From an uncultured Flavobacteriales bacterium (GTDB lineage: Bacteria > Bacteroidota > Bacteroidia > Flavobacteriales > Weeksellaceae), in the NCBI GenBank assembly GCA_937973555.1, contig CALJKL010000002.1, positions 13,269-77,268 of the forward strand: 64,000 nt of DNA, read 5' to 3'. Both the position numbers and the translations under genes were made by a program. Shown in pieces: positions 53,116 to 61,952 of this stretch. Each line of letters starts with the position of its first letter. The stretch's first letter is position 1. Under the pieces are notes generated by a model. It was not told the DNA's origin and searched no databases. It was given only the letters and a program-made list of their open reading frames with translations.

Positions 53116-54846
53116 ATGACAAAACATACCATAAAATTAGCTTTTACCTTATTGGCTATTTCATTTTCGCCATTATTTTTTTCACAACAAAAAAAAATAA
53201 AGGAAAGTGAAAAACCAAAATGGTGGAAAGAATCCATTATTTACCAAATATATCCGCGTAGCTTCAAAGATAGTGATGGCGATGGGATTGGTGATTTGAA
53301 GGGTATTATTTCTAAATTGGATTATATCAAAAGTTTGGGAGTAACTGCCGTTTGGCTCAACCCAATTTACTCTTCGCCAAATGATGACAACGGCTATGAT
53401 ATAAGTGATTACAGAAATATCATGAAAGATTTCGGTTCAATGAAGGATTTTGATGTGCTGTTGCAAGGATTGCACAAAAGAAATATAAAATTTGTAATGG
53501 ATTTGGTGGTTAATCATAGCAGTGATGAGCACGAATGGTTTAAACAAAGCCGCAGTTCCAGAACTAGCCCTTACCGAAATTATTACCATTGGTGGAATGC
53601 AGAAAACGGAAAACCGCCTTATCGATATAGCCAATTTGATGTTTATCATAATGCCTGGAAATATGATGAGCCTACCAATGCATATTACTTGCATTATTTT
53701 TCTGTAAAACAACCCGATTTAAATTGGGAAAACCCTAAACTGAGACAAGAAGTGTATGCCATTATGGATTATTGGGCAAAAAAAGGGGTAGACGGTTTCC
53801 GTTTAGATGCTTTTCAGTTTGCCAGTAAAGGTTCCAAATTCCCAGTTCTTCCAGAAGGGTATGAAAAAGATTTTATAAAGTACCATGCTATGGTTCCTCC
53901 CATTCATGATTATCTGAAAGAGATGAACAAAGCTGTATTGAGTAAATATGATGTGATGAGTGTTGCAGAAGGCGCAGGAAGAAATTTTGAGGATGCCCAT
54001 GATTTGGTAGATGCAGATCGAAAAGAATTGGATATGGCGTATGCTTTTGATGCCATAGATTTTCGCCATAGCCCAGATTATAGCTTATTGGGCTTAAAGA
54101 AGATTTTTACCAAATGGGATAAAGAGTTCGAAAACAATGGATGGCTTAGTATTTTTCTTGCCAATCATGATAATGCTAGATTGGTGAGCAGATTCGGGAA
54201 TGATACGCCGGAATACAGAGATGCTTCTGCCAAAATGTTGAGCACATTTTTGTTAACCATGAGAGGTACTCCTTATTATTATAATGGAGACGAATTGGGG
54301 ATGACTAATATTCGTTTCAATAATATTGAAGACTATCGTGATATTGCTGCTTTAAATAGATACAAATATATAAAAGAAACCAATGGTGATATCAAGGCAT
54401 TGATTACGGACATTAAAGAAACGGGTAGAGATAATAGCAGAACACCTTTTCAATGGGATGCTACTTCTAATGCAGGTTTTACCACAGGTACTCCTTGGAT
54501 AAAGGTCAATGAAAATTTTAATACCATCAATGCTGAAGCTCAGGAAAAAGACACAAATTCTTGTTTGAATTATTTCAGAAAAGCAACAAAATTGAGAAAT
54601 ACCAATAAAATTTTGGTCTATGGCAAATATGAATTGGTAGATGAAGACAATCCAAATGTGTATGCATATACCAGAACTCTGAATGGGAAAAAAATATTGG
54701 TGGTTTTAAATTTTACCAAAGACCCTTCTTCCTTCTCTACGGATTTAAAATTAGATAACGCAAAAGTGTTATTAGGGAATTATGCAGACCCGTCCAAAAA
54801 TAAAACGTTGAAGCCGTATGAGGCTATTGTTTTTCAATTGAATTAA
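53116..54846 (+). CDS. Secreted GH13_31 alpha-glucosidase, maltase-like
   Basis: A 576-residue protein with a signal peptide. Subfamily 31 marks are WKESIIYQIYPRSFKDSDGDG, QPDLNWENP, and RTPFQWDATSNAGFTTGTPW. The catalytic triad is Asp231 (GFRLDAF), Glu285 (SVAEGAG) and Asp352 (LANHDNAR). The residue after the nucleophile is Ala232; in this subfamily Ala or Thr here goes with alpha-1,4 (maltose-type) activity and Val with alpha-1,6. It is the first of two tandem paralogs, 126 nt after susD with a hairpin between. Probably periplasmic or outer-membrane associated. Confidence 0.93.
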   Translation: MTKHTIKLAFTLLAISFSPLFFSQQKKIKESEKPKWWKESIIYQIYPRSFKDSDGDGIGDLKGIISKLDYIKSLGVTAVWLNPIYSSPNDDNGYDISDYRNIMKDFGSMKDFDVLLQGLHKRNIKFVMDLVVNHSSDEHEWFKQSRSSRTSPYRNYYHWWNAENGKPPYRYSQFDVYHNAWKYDEPTNAYYLHYFSVKQPDLNWENPKLRQEVYAIMDYWAKKGVDGFRLDAFQFASKGSKFPVLPEGYEKDFIKYHAMVPPIHDYLKEMNKAVLSKYDVMSVAEGAGRNFEDAHDLVDADRKELDMAYAFDAIDFRHSPDYSLLGLKKIFTKWDKEFENNGWLSIFLANHDNARLVSRFGNDTPEYRDASAKMLSTFLLTMRGTPYYYNGDELGMTNIRFNNIEDYRDIAALNRYKYIKETNGDIKALITDIKETGRDNSRTPFQWDATSNAGFTTGTPWIKVNENFNTINAEAQEKDTNSCLNYFRKATKLRNTNKILVYGKYELVDEDNPNVYAYTRTLNGKKILVVLNFTKDPSSFSTDLKLDNAKVLLGNYADPSKNKTLKPYEAIVFQLN

Positions 54847-54869
54847 AATCAAATCAAATCCAAAAAAAT

Positions 54870-56645
54870 ATGAAAAATAGAATTCTAATATGGTCAAGTC
54901 TTTTTTCAATGCTGTTTTTTTCAATAAATGTGAAGTCACAAACCGTGGTGAACAATAATGACAAAAATTCTAAAAAATGGTGGAAAGAGGCGGTAGTGTA
55001 TCAAATTTACCCAAGGAGTTTTAAAGATACGGATGGAGATGGAGTGGGAGATTTAAAAGGGATTATTTCAAAAATAGACTACATCAAAAGCCTTGGTGTA
55101 GATGTGGTTTGGCTCAATCCTATCTTTTCTTCCCCTAATGCCGATAATGGGTATGACATTAGTGATTACCGTAATATTATGAAAGATTTCGGGACTATGG
55201 AAGACTTTGATGCTTTGCTGAAAGCCATGCACAAAAACGGCATCAAACTATTGCTGGATTTAGTGGTAAACCATAGCAGTGATGAACACGAATGGTTCAA
55301 ACAATCCAGAAGTTCGCGAGATAACCCATATCGAGATTATTATCATTGGTGGCCAGCAGAAAAAGGAAAGCCGGCATTTCGTCCCGGAGCATTTGAGGTA
55401 GATGGAAGCGGCTGGAGATATGATGAAAACACCAATGCCTACTATTTGCATTATTTCAGTTACAAGCAGCCAGACCTCAATTGGGAAAATCCAAAAGTTC
55501 GAAAAGAAGTTTTTGACATGATGAAATTCTGGTTTGATAAAGGGGTAGACGGTTTCCGTATGGATGTGATTCCTTTTATTTCTAAAGACATTTCATTTCC
55601 TGTAATTACCCAAAAAGAATTGGATGAAAAATACCATGGCCATTGGGACGAATATATGGGCAATGGGCCGCACCTCCATCAATATTTAAAGGAAATGAAC
55701 AAAGAGGTCTTGAGTAAGTATAATGTAATGTCTGTAGCTGAAGGTGCCGGGGTAACTTCGGAAACAGCGCACAACTTTGTAGACGAAGACCGAAAAGAAC
55801 TCAATATGCTTTATCATTTTGAAGGGGTTAATTATGGCTACGTTCCAGGGAAGTTTAAAACACCAGACCCAAAAGGTTGGGGGCTTGTAGGCTTTAAAAA
55901 CATTTATTCTAAATGGGACAAAGTCTTCGAAAACAAAGGTTGGGGAACTATTTATTTAGGAAATCACGACCAGCCGAGAATGGTGACCAGATGGGGGAAT
56001 GACAGCCCGGAATACAGGGGTTTATCCTCTAAAATGCTTACTACATTTCTGCTCACTATGCGCGCTACACCATATTATTATTTTGGAGATGAGCTCGGGA
56101 TGAACAATATTAAATTTGATAAAATAGAGGATTACAAGGACATTGAGTCTATTAGTATGTATGAGCAAATCAAGAATAATGGAGGCGATTTAAATGAATT
56201 TATGGAAGCCCAAAAAATCTCCGCTAGAGACAACGGCAGAACACCTTTTCAGTGGAATGCGAATGCGAATGCAGGTTTTAGTGAAGCGCAGCCATGGATA
56301 ACCGTTAATCCTAATTTCAAAACCTTAAATGTAGAGGCACAAGAAAAGGATGAAAATTCTTGCCTGAATTATTTCAAAAAAGCTGTTCAGTTGAGAAAAA
56401 ACAACAAAATTTTGGTTTATGGCAAATACGAATTGATAGATGCTCAAAATCCTAATGTGTATGCATATACAAGAATCATGAACGGTAAAAAAAAATTAAT
56501 TGCATTAAATTTCACCAAAGAAACTGCAACATTTGCTACTTCATTAGATTTGAAAAAAGCAAAAATCTTGCTGGGGAATTATCCAGATAGTTCTAAAAAC
56601 AAATCTTTAAAACCCTACGAAGCAGTAGTGTATGAATTAAAATAA
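54870..56645 (+). CDS. Secreted GH13_31 alpha-glucosidase, isomaltase-like
   Basis: A 591-residue paralog of the preceding protein with its own signal peptide. The catalytic residues are Asp232 (GFRMDVI), Glu291 (SVAEGAG) and Asp367 (LGNHDQPR). The residue after the nucleophile is Val233, which in this subfamily (oligo-1,6-glucosidase type) goes with alpha-1,6 specificity. The loop after Asp232 (FISKDISFPVITQKELDEKY) is longer than in the paralog. It lies 23 nt after the first GH13 and 30 nt before the GH3 gene. The pair arose by an old duplication followed by specialisation, as inferred. Confidence 0.93.
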   Translation: MKNRILIWSSLFSMLFFSINVKSQTVVNNNDKNSKKWWKEAVVYQIYPRSFKDTDGDGVGDLKGIISKIDYIKSLGVDVVWLNPIFSSPNADNGYDISDYRNIMKDFGTMEDFDALLKAMHKNGIKLLLDLVVNHSSDEHEWFKQSRSSRDNPYRDYYHWWPAEKGKPAFRPGAFEVDGSGWRYDENTNAYYLHYFSYKQPDLNWENPKVRKEVFDMMKFWFDKGVDGFRMDVIPFISKDISFPVITQKELDEKYHGHWDEYMGNGPHLHQYLKEMNKEVLSKYNVMSVAEGAGVTSETAHNFVDEDRKELNMLYHFEGVNYGYVPGKFKTPDPKGWGLVGFKNIYSKWDKVFENKGWGTIYLGNHDQPRMVTRWGNDSPEYRGLSSKMLTTFLLTMRATPYYYFGDELGMNNIKFDKIEDYKDIESISMYEQIKNNGGDLNEFMEAQKISARDNGRTPFQWNANANAGFSEAQPWITVNPNFKTLNVEAQEKDENSCLNYFKKAVQLRKNNKILVYGKYELIDAQNPNVYAYTRIMNGKKKLIALNFTKETATFATSLDLKKAKILLGNYPDSSKNKSLKPYEAVVYELK

Positions 56646-56675
56646 ATTCTTCAATAATTAAAAAAGACAAATCTT

Positions 56676-58988
56676 ATGCGTGTATTAAAATTTATTTTTA
56701 GCATCATGGCTATTAACGGATTGTTTGCCCAATCTCCCAAGGCAAAAGAATTGGTCATGAAAATGACTCGTGAAGAAAAAGTAAGCCTTGTAACAGGGCT
56801 AGGACAGGATATTATTGGTTTTACTTCTTCTCAAAATTTACCCGGGCAGGTAACCAATAAAGTTCCCGGTGCAGCCGGAAACACCTTTGCTATTCCAAGG
56901 TTAGGGATTCCCAATACGGTACTTGCAGATGGACCTGCGGGTTTGCGTATAGAACCTACAAGAAAAAACGACAATAATACCTATTATGCTACCGCATGGC
57001 CTATAGCCACTTTGCTGGCTTCTACTTGGGATAAAAAGTTGGTGAATGAAATAGGAAAAGCCATTGGGAATGAAGTAAAAGAATATGGAGTAGATGTTAT
57101 TTTGGGACCTGGTGTTAATATTCATCGTAATCCTTTGGGAGGAAGAAATTTCGAATATTATTCAGAAGACCCAGTTATTGCAGGAGAAATTGCTGCGGCA
57201 ATGATTAATGGAATTCAGTCTAATGGCGTAGGCACTTCCATAAAACATTTCGCTGGAAATAATCAGGAAACAGACAGAGCCAGTTCTGATGATTTAATGT
57301 CTGAACGTACCCTTAGAGAAATCTATTTGCGCGCCTTCGAAATTGCCATCAAAAAGTCTAAGCCATGGACGATAATGACTTCCTATAATTTAATTAATGG
57401 TACTTATACTTCCGAAAGTAAGGAGTTGCTTAATACCATATTGAGAAAAGAATGGGGCTATAAAGGAATGGTGATGACGGATTGGTTCGGAGGGAAAAAC
57501 GCTACAGAACAAATGAAAGCCGGAAATGATTTATTGATGCCTGGTACCAAAGCGCAACAAAAAGAAATCTTAGAAGCTTTGAAAAATGGTAAATTAAGTG
57601 AAGCTCAATTAAACGAAAATGCAGCAAGAATTGTTGATTATATACTGAAGTCTCCTTCTTATAACCATTATAAATACTCTAATAAACCAGATGTAAATGC
57701 CCATGCAGAATTGGCAAGAAAAGCTTCTTCTGAAGGAATGGTTTTATTAAGAAATGAAAACAATACCCTTCCTCTTTCGGATTCTAAGAAAGTTGCTCTT
57801 TTTGGAACTGTTTCTTATGATTTCATTTCAGGAGGAAAAGGAAGTGGGTCGGTAAATGCCAGTCACACTATCTCCATGCTGCAAGGATTAGAAAATGCAG
57901 GTTATACACTTAATGAAGATCTTAAAACAGCTTACAGTAGTTTTATAAAAGATTATTATGTAAAAAATCCACCTAAAAATTTCTTCCAAGAAATTGTAAA
58001 CCCTTCCCCAATGTTGCCTCAGCCAGATTTTATTTTGGATAAAATAAATGCTAGTTCTGATGCAGATTTGGCCATTATTACCTTTGGAAGACAACCTGGA
58101 GAAGGGCATGACCGAAAAGTAAATGATGATTTTAACTTATCTGATGCCGAACAAAAATTAATAGACCAAGTAAGTGCTGCTTTTCATGCCAAAAATAAAA
58201 AGGTGGTAGTGGTTTTAAACATTGGTGGCGTAATAGAAACGGCGAGTTGGAGAGACAAAGTAGATGCTATTTTACTAAGCTGGCAACCCGGTATGGAAGG
58301 AGGAAATGCAGTGGCAGATGTTTTAAGCGGAAAAGTAAACCCTTCAGGGAAACTAGCCAGCACATTTCCTATGAAATATAGTGATGAACCTTCTGCCAAA
58401 AACTTTCCGGGTAAAGAAGATAAAAGTCGCCCTTTGATAGGTCCTGCCGGAGATACCTCTTATCCAGCGGAGATAACTTACGAAGAAGGTGTTTTTGTAG
58501 GTTATAGATATTATGATACATTTAATGTACCGGTATCTTATCCGTTTGGGTTTGGTTTAAGCTATACTCAGTTTCAAGTGAGTAATCTTAATGCAATGTC
58601 TACATTTAAAGATAAAATGAAAGTATCAATATCTGTTAAAAATACAGGAAAAACAGAAGGTAAAGATGTTGTACAAGTTTTTGTGTCAGTGCCAAAAGGT
58701 AAATTTGACAATCCTAAGCGTAAGTTAATAGCTTTTGAAAAAACCAATTCTTTGAAGCCGGGAGCGTCTCAAGAAATTCAATTCGAAATTAATGCAAAAG
58801 ATTTAGCATATTTTAATGATAAAACGTCTTCATGGTTGGTAGATGCTGGAGATTATGTTTTATCTGTTGGAAATCCTAACGACCATTTTGAGACCAAAAC
58901 TTTTAACATTCCAAAAGAAATTGTGGTAGAAAAATGCAATAAGGTTTTAACGCCTAAGATTCAGATTAATGAATTGAAAATAAAATAA
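56676..58988 (+). CDS. Secreted GH3 beta-glucosidase-family enzyme
   Basis: A 770-residue protein with a signal peptide (MRVLKFIFSIMAINGLFAQ). It has the GH3 N-terminal barrel (about 30-340; nucleophile Asp269 in GMVMTDWFGG), the alpha/beta sandwich (about 370-600) and a C-terminal fibronectin-like domain (about 660-745, with KNTGKTEGKDVVQVFVS). GH3 enzymes cleave beta-glucosides or related sugars. The last gene of the operon, its beta specificity is odd among alpha-glucosidases. A terminator follows it at 59007. It could also act on beta-1,x-glucobioses or xylosides. Confidence 0.93.
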   Translation: MRVLKFIFSIMAINGLFAQSPKAKELVMKMTREEKVSLVTGLGQDIIGFTSSQNLPGQVTNKVPGAAGNTFAIPRLGIPNTVLADGPAGLRIEPTRKNDNNTYYATAWPIATLLASTWDKKLVNEIGKAIGNEVKEYGVDVILGPGVNIHRNPLGGRNFEYYSEDPVIAGEIAAAMINGIQSNGVGTSIKHFAGNNQETDRASSDDLMSERTLREIYLRAFEIAIKKSKPWTIMTSYNLINGTYTSESKELLNTILRKEWGYKGMVMTDWFGGKNATEQMKAGNDLLMPGTKAQQKEILEALKNGKLSEAQLNENAARIVDYILKSPSYNHYKYSNKPDVNAHAELARKASSEGMVLLRNENNTLPLSDSKKVALFGTVSYDFISGGKGSGSVNASHTISMLQGLENAGYTLNEDLKTAYSSFIKDYYVKNPPKNFFQEIVNPSPMLPQPDFILDKINASSDADLAIITFGRQPGEGHDRKVNDDFNLSDAEQKLIDQVSAAFHAKNKKVVVVLNIGGVIETASWRDKVDAILLSWQPGMEGGNAVADVLSGKVNPSGKLASTFPMKYSDEPSAKNFPGKEDKSRPLIGPAGDTSYPAEITYEEGVFVGYRYYDTFNVPVSYPFGFGLSYTQFQVSNLNAMSTFKDKMKVSISVKNTGKTEGKDVVQVFVSVPKGKFDNPKRKLIAFEKTNSLKPGASQEIQFEINAKDLAYFNDKTSSWLVDAGDYVLSVGNPNDHFETKTFNIPKEIVVEKCNKVLTPKIQINELKIK

Positions 58989-59005
58989 ATTTTCAACACA
59001 AACCA

Positions 59006-59036
59006 TAAAAACTCCGATTCTGTCGGAGTTTTTTTT
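59006..59036 (+). terminator. Terminator after the GH3 gene, identical to the one at 42362
   Basis: CTCCGATTCTGTCGGAG with flanking A-run and eight T. The 29-nt core matches the deoC terminator exactly. Confidence 0.88.
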
Positions 59037-59136
59037 GTGGAAAACTTTCTGGGTTTTGCACCCAAAATCTTTATAAATTTGAAGAAAGGTTTTCAATCTT
59101 TTTTGCCAAATTTTCAACCCAAATTTCCGCTTAACC

Positions 59137-60408
59137 ATGTTTGCTTTATTAGACTGCAATAATTTTTTCGTGAGCTGCGAGCGCACTTTAGACCCTTCTT
59201 TGGAAGGCAGGCCGGTAGTGGTTTTGTCTAATAATGACGGTTGTGTGGTCTCCAGAAGCAATGAGGCTAAGGCGTTGGGAATCCCCATGGGGGCGCCAGT
59301 TTTTAAATATAAAGAGTTGTTTTCGACGCATGATGTAAAATGTTTTTCGGCGAAGTTTGAACTCTACAATTTCCGAAGTCAGCAGGTGATGAAAATCGCC
59401 GGATCTTATGCTCCTGATTATGAAATTTATAGCATAGACGAATTGTTTTTGGATTTTCATGGTTTTAAATATTTTGATTTGATGGATTATTCTCAACAAA
59501 TCCGAAAAAGCATTTTAGAAGAATCCAAAATTCCCGTAAGCATTGGTATTGCTCCCACCAAAACATTGGCAAAAGTAGCCAATAGAATTGCTAAAAAATT
59601 TCCTGAAGACTTTAATGGTGTCTTTATTCTGGATACGCCCACCAAAATTGAAAAAGCCTTGAAATGGCTGGATATAGAAGATGTTTGGGGAATAGGCAGA
59701 AGACTGAGCGTAAAGATGCGTGATGCCGGCGTCTACAAAGCCTGGGATTTACTTCAGAAACCTGAAATGTGGGTCAAAAAAATAATGGGCATTCATGGCA
59801 CCAGAATGATTAATGAACTGAAAGGATTGCCTCAATTGGAGCTGGATTCTCCTTCTCCAAAAAAATCTATTGCCACCACCAGAAGTTTCATGGAAATGAT
59901 TACCGAAAAAGAGAAACTAAGAGAGCGTGTAGAAACATTTGCTTTTTCCTGTGCCGAAAAACTGCGCAGGCAGCATACTTGCTGTAAGGTGATTACGGTT
60001 TTTGTTCAGACCAATAGATTCAGGAAAGAACTGGGAGAGTACAGAAACGGTTTTTCTTTGGTATTACCAAATCCTAGCAATTCTTCCATTATTTTGGCTA
60101 AGGCTGCCAATACCATTTTTGAAGCCATCTACAAAGAAGGATTTTATTACAAAAAAGCAGGAGTGATAGTCTCTGATTTTGTGCCCGAAAACGAAAGGCT
60201 TATCAGTCTTTTCGAAAAAGATATGGAAGCCAAACACCTTCCTGTGATGAGGGCTATGGATTTTCTGAACAGAAAATACGGCAAAGACAAAATACGCCTC
60301 GGTTCACAGAATGGAAAACCTACCTATGAAAGAAAACAGCTCTCTGTAGAATATGAAGAATTTCTGAAAAACAATACCCTTCCTGAAGCCAATTTCAGAT
60401 TTCATTAA
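59137..60408 (+). CDS. Y-family DNA polymerase (UmuC-like)
   Basis: A 423-residue Y-family polymerase. It has FALLDCNNFFVSCERTLDP (catalytic Asp), DYEIYSIDELFLDF (second acidic pair) and VSIGIAPTKTLAKVANRIAK, the UmuC signature. The little-finger region is present (about residues 240-350). UmuC needs the cleaved UmuD' partner in proteobacteria. No umuD-like gene lies here, and it is preceded by an AT-rich stretch with TAAATTTG near 59074. It stands alone between the carbohydrate locus and a T9SS tail gene. Translesion synthesis is the likely role. Confidence 0.92.
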   Translation: MFALLDCNNFFVSCERTLDPSLEGRPVVVLSNNDGCVVSRSNEAKALGIPMGAPVFKYKELFSTHDVKCFSAKFELYNFRSQQVMKIAGSYAPDYEIYSIDELFLDFHGFKYFDLMDYSQQIRKSILEESKIPVSIGIAPTKTLAKVANRIAKKFPEDFNGVFILDTPTKIEKALKWLDIEDVWGIGRRLSVKMRDAGVYKAWDLLQKPEMWVKKIMGIHGTRMINELKGLPQLELDSPSPKKSIATTRSFMEMITEKEKLRERVETFAFSCAEKLRRQHTCCKVITVFVQTNRFRKELGEYRNGFSLVLPNPSNSSIILAKAANTIFEAIYKEGFYYKKAGVIVSDFVPENERLISLFEKDMEAKHLPVMRAMDFLNRKYGKDKIRLGSQNGKPTYERKQLSVEYEEFLKNNTLPEANFRFH

Positions 60409-60412
60409 AACC

Positions 60413-60440
60413 AAAAAAACCACCGGAAATTTCGGTGGTT
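60413..60440 (-). terminator. Terminator of the T9SS tail protein gene
   Basis: AACCACCG (60418-60425) pairs with CGGTGGTT (60433-60440). Read on the minus strand a run of seven T follows (60413-60419), as needed for the gene ending at 60462. Confidence 0.75.
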
Positions 60441-60461
60441 ATATATTTATATTCAGCTTAT

Positions 60462-60821
60462 TTATTGTTGTTTAATAATTTGTGTTACCTTTTGGGTATT
60501 GTCAGAAAGTACATATCTCATCAGATATTTTCCGGGTTTTAGTCTGTCTAGTCTAATTTCAGCAGTATTACTGTCCGCAAAGGTTTCAGAAATTTGTGTT
60601 CCGATAATAGAATAAAAAGTAACCTGTTTCACTTTTAAGGAAGGATTTTTAGCCTTTATGATAATGAAATCTTTGGCAGGGTTAGGATAAGCCACCAATG
60701 CTCCGTCATCAGATTTCTGAGAGGCAGAGAAGGGCTCTTTCAATGCCTCTTGGGCTTTTGCTTCACCCGAAAACATTAAAAAACCTATCGTATATATTAT
60801 CAAGAATAAAAATTTCTTCAT
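60462..60821 (-). CDS. Orphan T9SS type A sorting-domain protein
   Basis: A 119-residue protein: signal peptide (MKKFLFLIIYTIGFLMFSGE to about Ala23), about 20 residues of linker and a complete T9SS type A C-terminal domain (VAYPNPAKDFIIIKAKN at about 43-59, then EIRLDRLKPGKYLMRYVLSD and KVTQIIKQQ). There is almost no passenger between the signal and the tail. It might be a small secreted protein, a decoy or a remnant of a larger surface protein. A strong promoter cannot be named. Confidence 0.82.
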   Translation of the reverse strand: MKKFLFLIIYTIGFLMFSGEAKAQEALKEPFSASQKSDDGALVAYPNPAKDFIIIKAKNPSLKVKQVTFYSIIGTQISETFADSNTAEIRLDRLKPGKYLMRYVLSDNTQKVTQIIKQQ

Positions 60822-60883
60822 CTTAGTTTAAAAACATACAAATTTATTTAAAATACTTTATATATACAATAATTATAAATAAC

Positions 60884-60891
60884 TACTTTTG
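60884..60891 (+). promoter_or_regulatory. -7 box for hemB
   Basis: TACTTTTG matches TAnnTTTG exactly, 28 nt before the ATG at 60920. No TTG at good -33 spacing. Confidence 0.4.
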
Positions 60892-60919
60892 CAAAGTAAA
60901 ACAAACATTGTTCCAAAAA

Positions 60920-61912
60920 ATGATTATTTTTTCTAGAAACAGAAGGTTGCGCACCAACGAAAGTATCAGAAGTTTAGTAAGAGAAACAGTACTTACCACC
61001 AATGATTTGGTAATGCCAATGTTCGTAATGGAAGGCGAAAACACCCAGGAAGCCATCCCTTCTATGCCGGGTATTTTTAGAAGAACGCTAGACCTTACAG
61101 TAAAAGAATGCAAAGAATTGTTTGCTCTAGGCGTAAAGGCAGTAAACATCTACATGAAGGTTCCTGAAAATCTGAAAGATAATTTGGGAACAGAATCTTG
61201 GAACAAAGACGGTCTCATGCAGAGAGCCATCAGAGAAATAAAAAATGCCGTTCCGGAAATGATTGTAATGCCAGATGTGGCTTTAGATCCTTATTCCATT
61301 TATGGGCATGATGGGATCATTACCAATGGAAAAATAGACAATGATGCTACCAACGATGCTTTGGCCAGAATGGCTGTTTCTCATGCAGAAGCCGGTGCAG
61401 ACATTGTAGCACCTAGCGATATGATGGATGGAAGAGTAGCCGCCATAAGAGAAGCTTTGGAAGAAAGTGGACACATCCATGTGGGCATCTTAAGTTATGC
61501 CGCCAAATACGCCAGTTCTTTCTATGGACCTTTCAGAAGCGCTTTAGACTCTGCTCCGAAAGATTTTCAGGAAATCCCGAAAGACAAGAAAACCTATCAG
61601 ATGGATTTTCACAACTCTCGTGAAGCCTTGAATGAAGTTTTCAAAGATGTAGACGAAGGCGCAGACATCATCATGATAAAGCCGGGAATGCCATATTTGG
61701 ACATTGTTTCCAAAATCCGCGAAGCCATAGATCTTCCGATTGCCGTATATAACGTAAGCGGAGAATATGCGATGCTGAAAGCCGCTGCCCAAAATGGTTG
61801 GCTAGATAATGACAAAGCCATCATCGAAAGTTTGACCTGCATTAAAAGAGCCGGTGCTGACATGATTTTTACCTACGCCGCCAAAGAAGCCGCTGTTCTT
61901 TTAAATCAATAG
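60920..61912 (+). CDS. hemB: Porphobilinogen synthase (delta-aminolevulinate dehydratase)
   Basis: A 330-residue HemB, which condenses two 5-aminolevulinate molecules to porphobilinogen in heme synthesis. Signatures are RRLRTNESIRSLVRET, VMPDVALDPYSIYGHDG, the active-site SYAAKYASSFYGPFR and YNVSGEYAMLKAA (second catalytic Lys), and MIKPGMPYLDI. The ATG at 60920 is chosen over the TTG at 60908 because MIIFSRNRRLR is the more usual N-terminus. It is 40 nt before lptB, but lptB has its own -7 box. Confidence 0.95.
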   Translation: MIIFSRNRRLRTNESIRSLVRETVLTTNDLVMPMFVMEGENTQEAIPSMPGIFRRTLDLTVKECKELFALGVKAVNIYMKVPENLKDNLGTESWNKDGLMQRAIREIKNAVPEMIVMPDVALDPYSIYGHDGIITNGKIDNDATNDALARMAVSHAEAGADIVAPSDMMDGRVAAIREALEESGHIHVGILSYAAKYASSFYGPFRSALDSAPKDFQEIPKDKKTYQMDFHNSREALNEVFKDVDEGADIIMIKPGMPYLDIVSKIREAIDLPIAVYNVSGEYAMLKAAAQNGWLDNDKAIIESLTCIKRAGADMIFTYAAKEAAVLLNQ

Positions 61913-61939
61913 GCAGGATTAACTTTAAACAAAATAATT

Positions 61940-61947
61940 TATCTTTG
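61940..61947 (+). promoter_or_regulatory. -7 box for lptB
   Basis: TATCTTTG matches TAnnTTTG exactly and ends 5 nt before the lptB ATG at 61953, implying a leaderless or near-leaderless mRNA. A TTA lies 18 nt upstream of it in place of the TTG. Confidence 0.45.
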
Positions 61948-61952
61948 TCTCT

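Noticed and set aside
53116..56645. Tandem GH13 genes as an assembly duplication
   Set aside because: The two proteins differ throughout, including in active-site loops and signal peptides, so they are true diverged paralogs.
42441..58988. Classic starch (sus) locus
   Set aside because: No GH97 or SusE/F-like gene; trehalase and GH65 and the absence of an amylase in the locus point to short alpha-glucosides instead.
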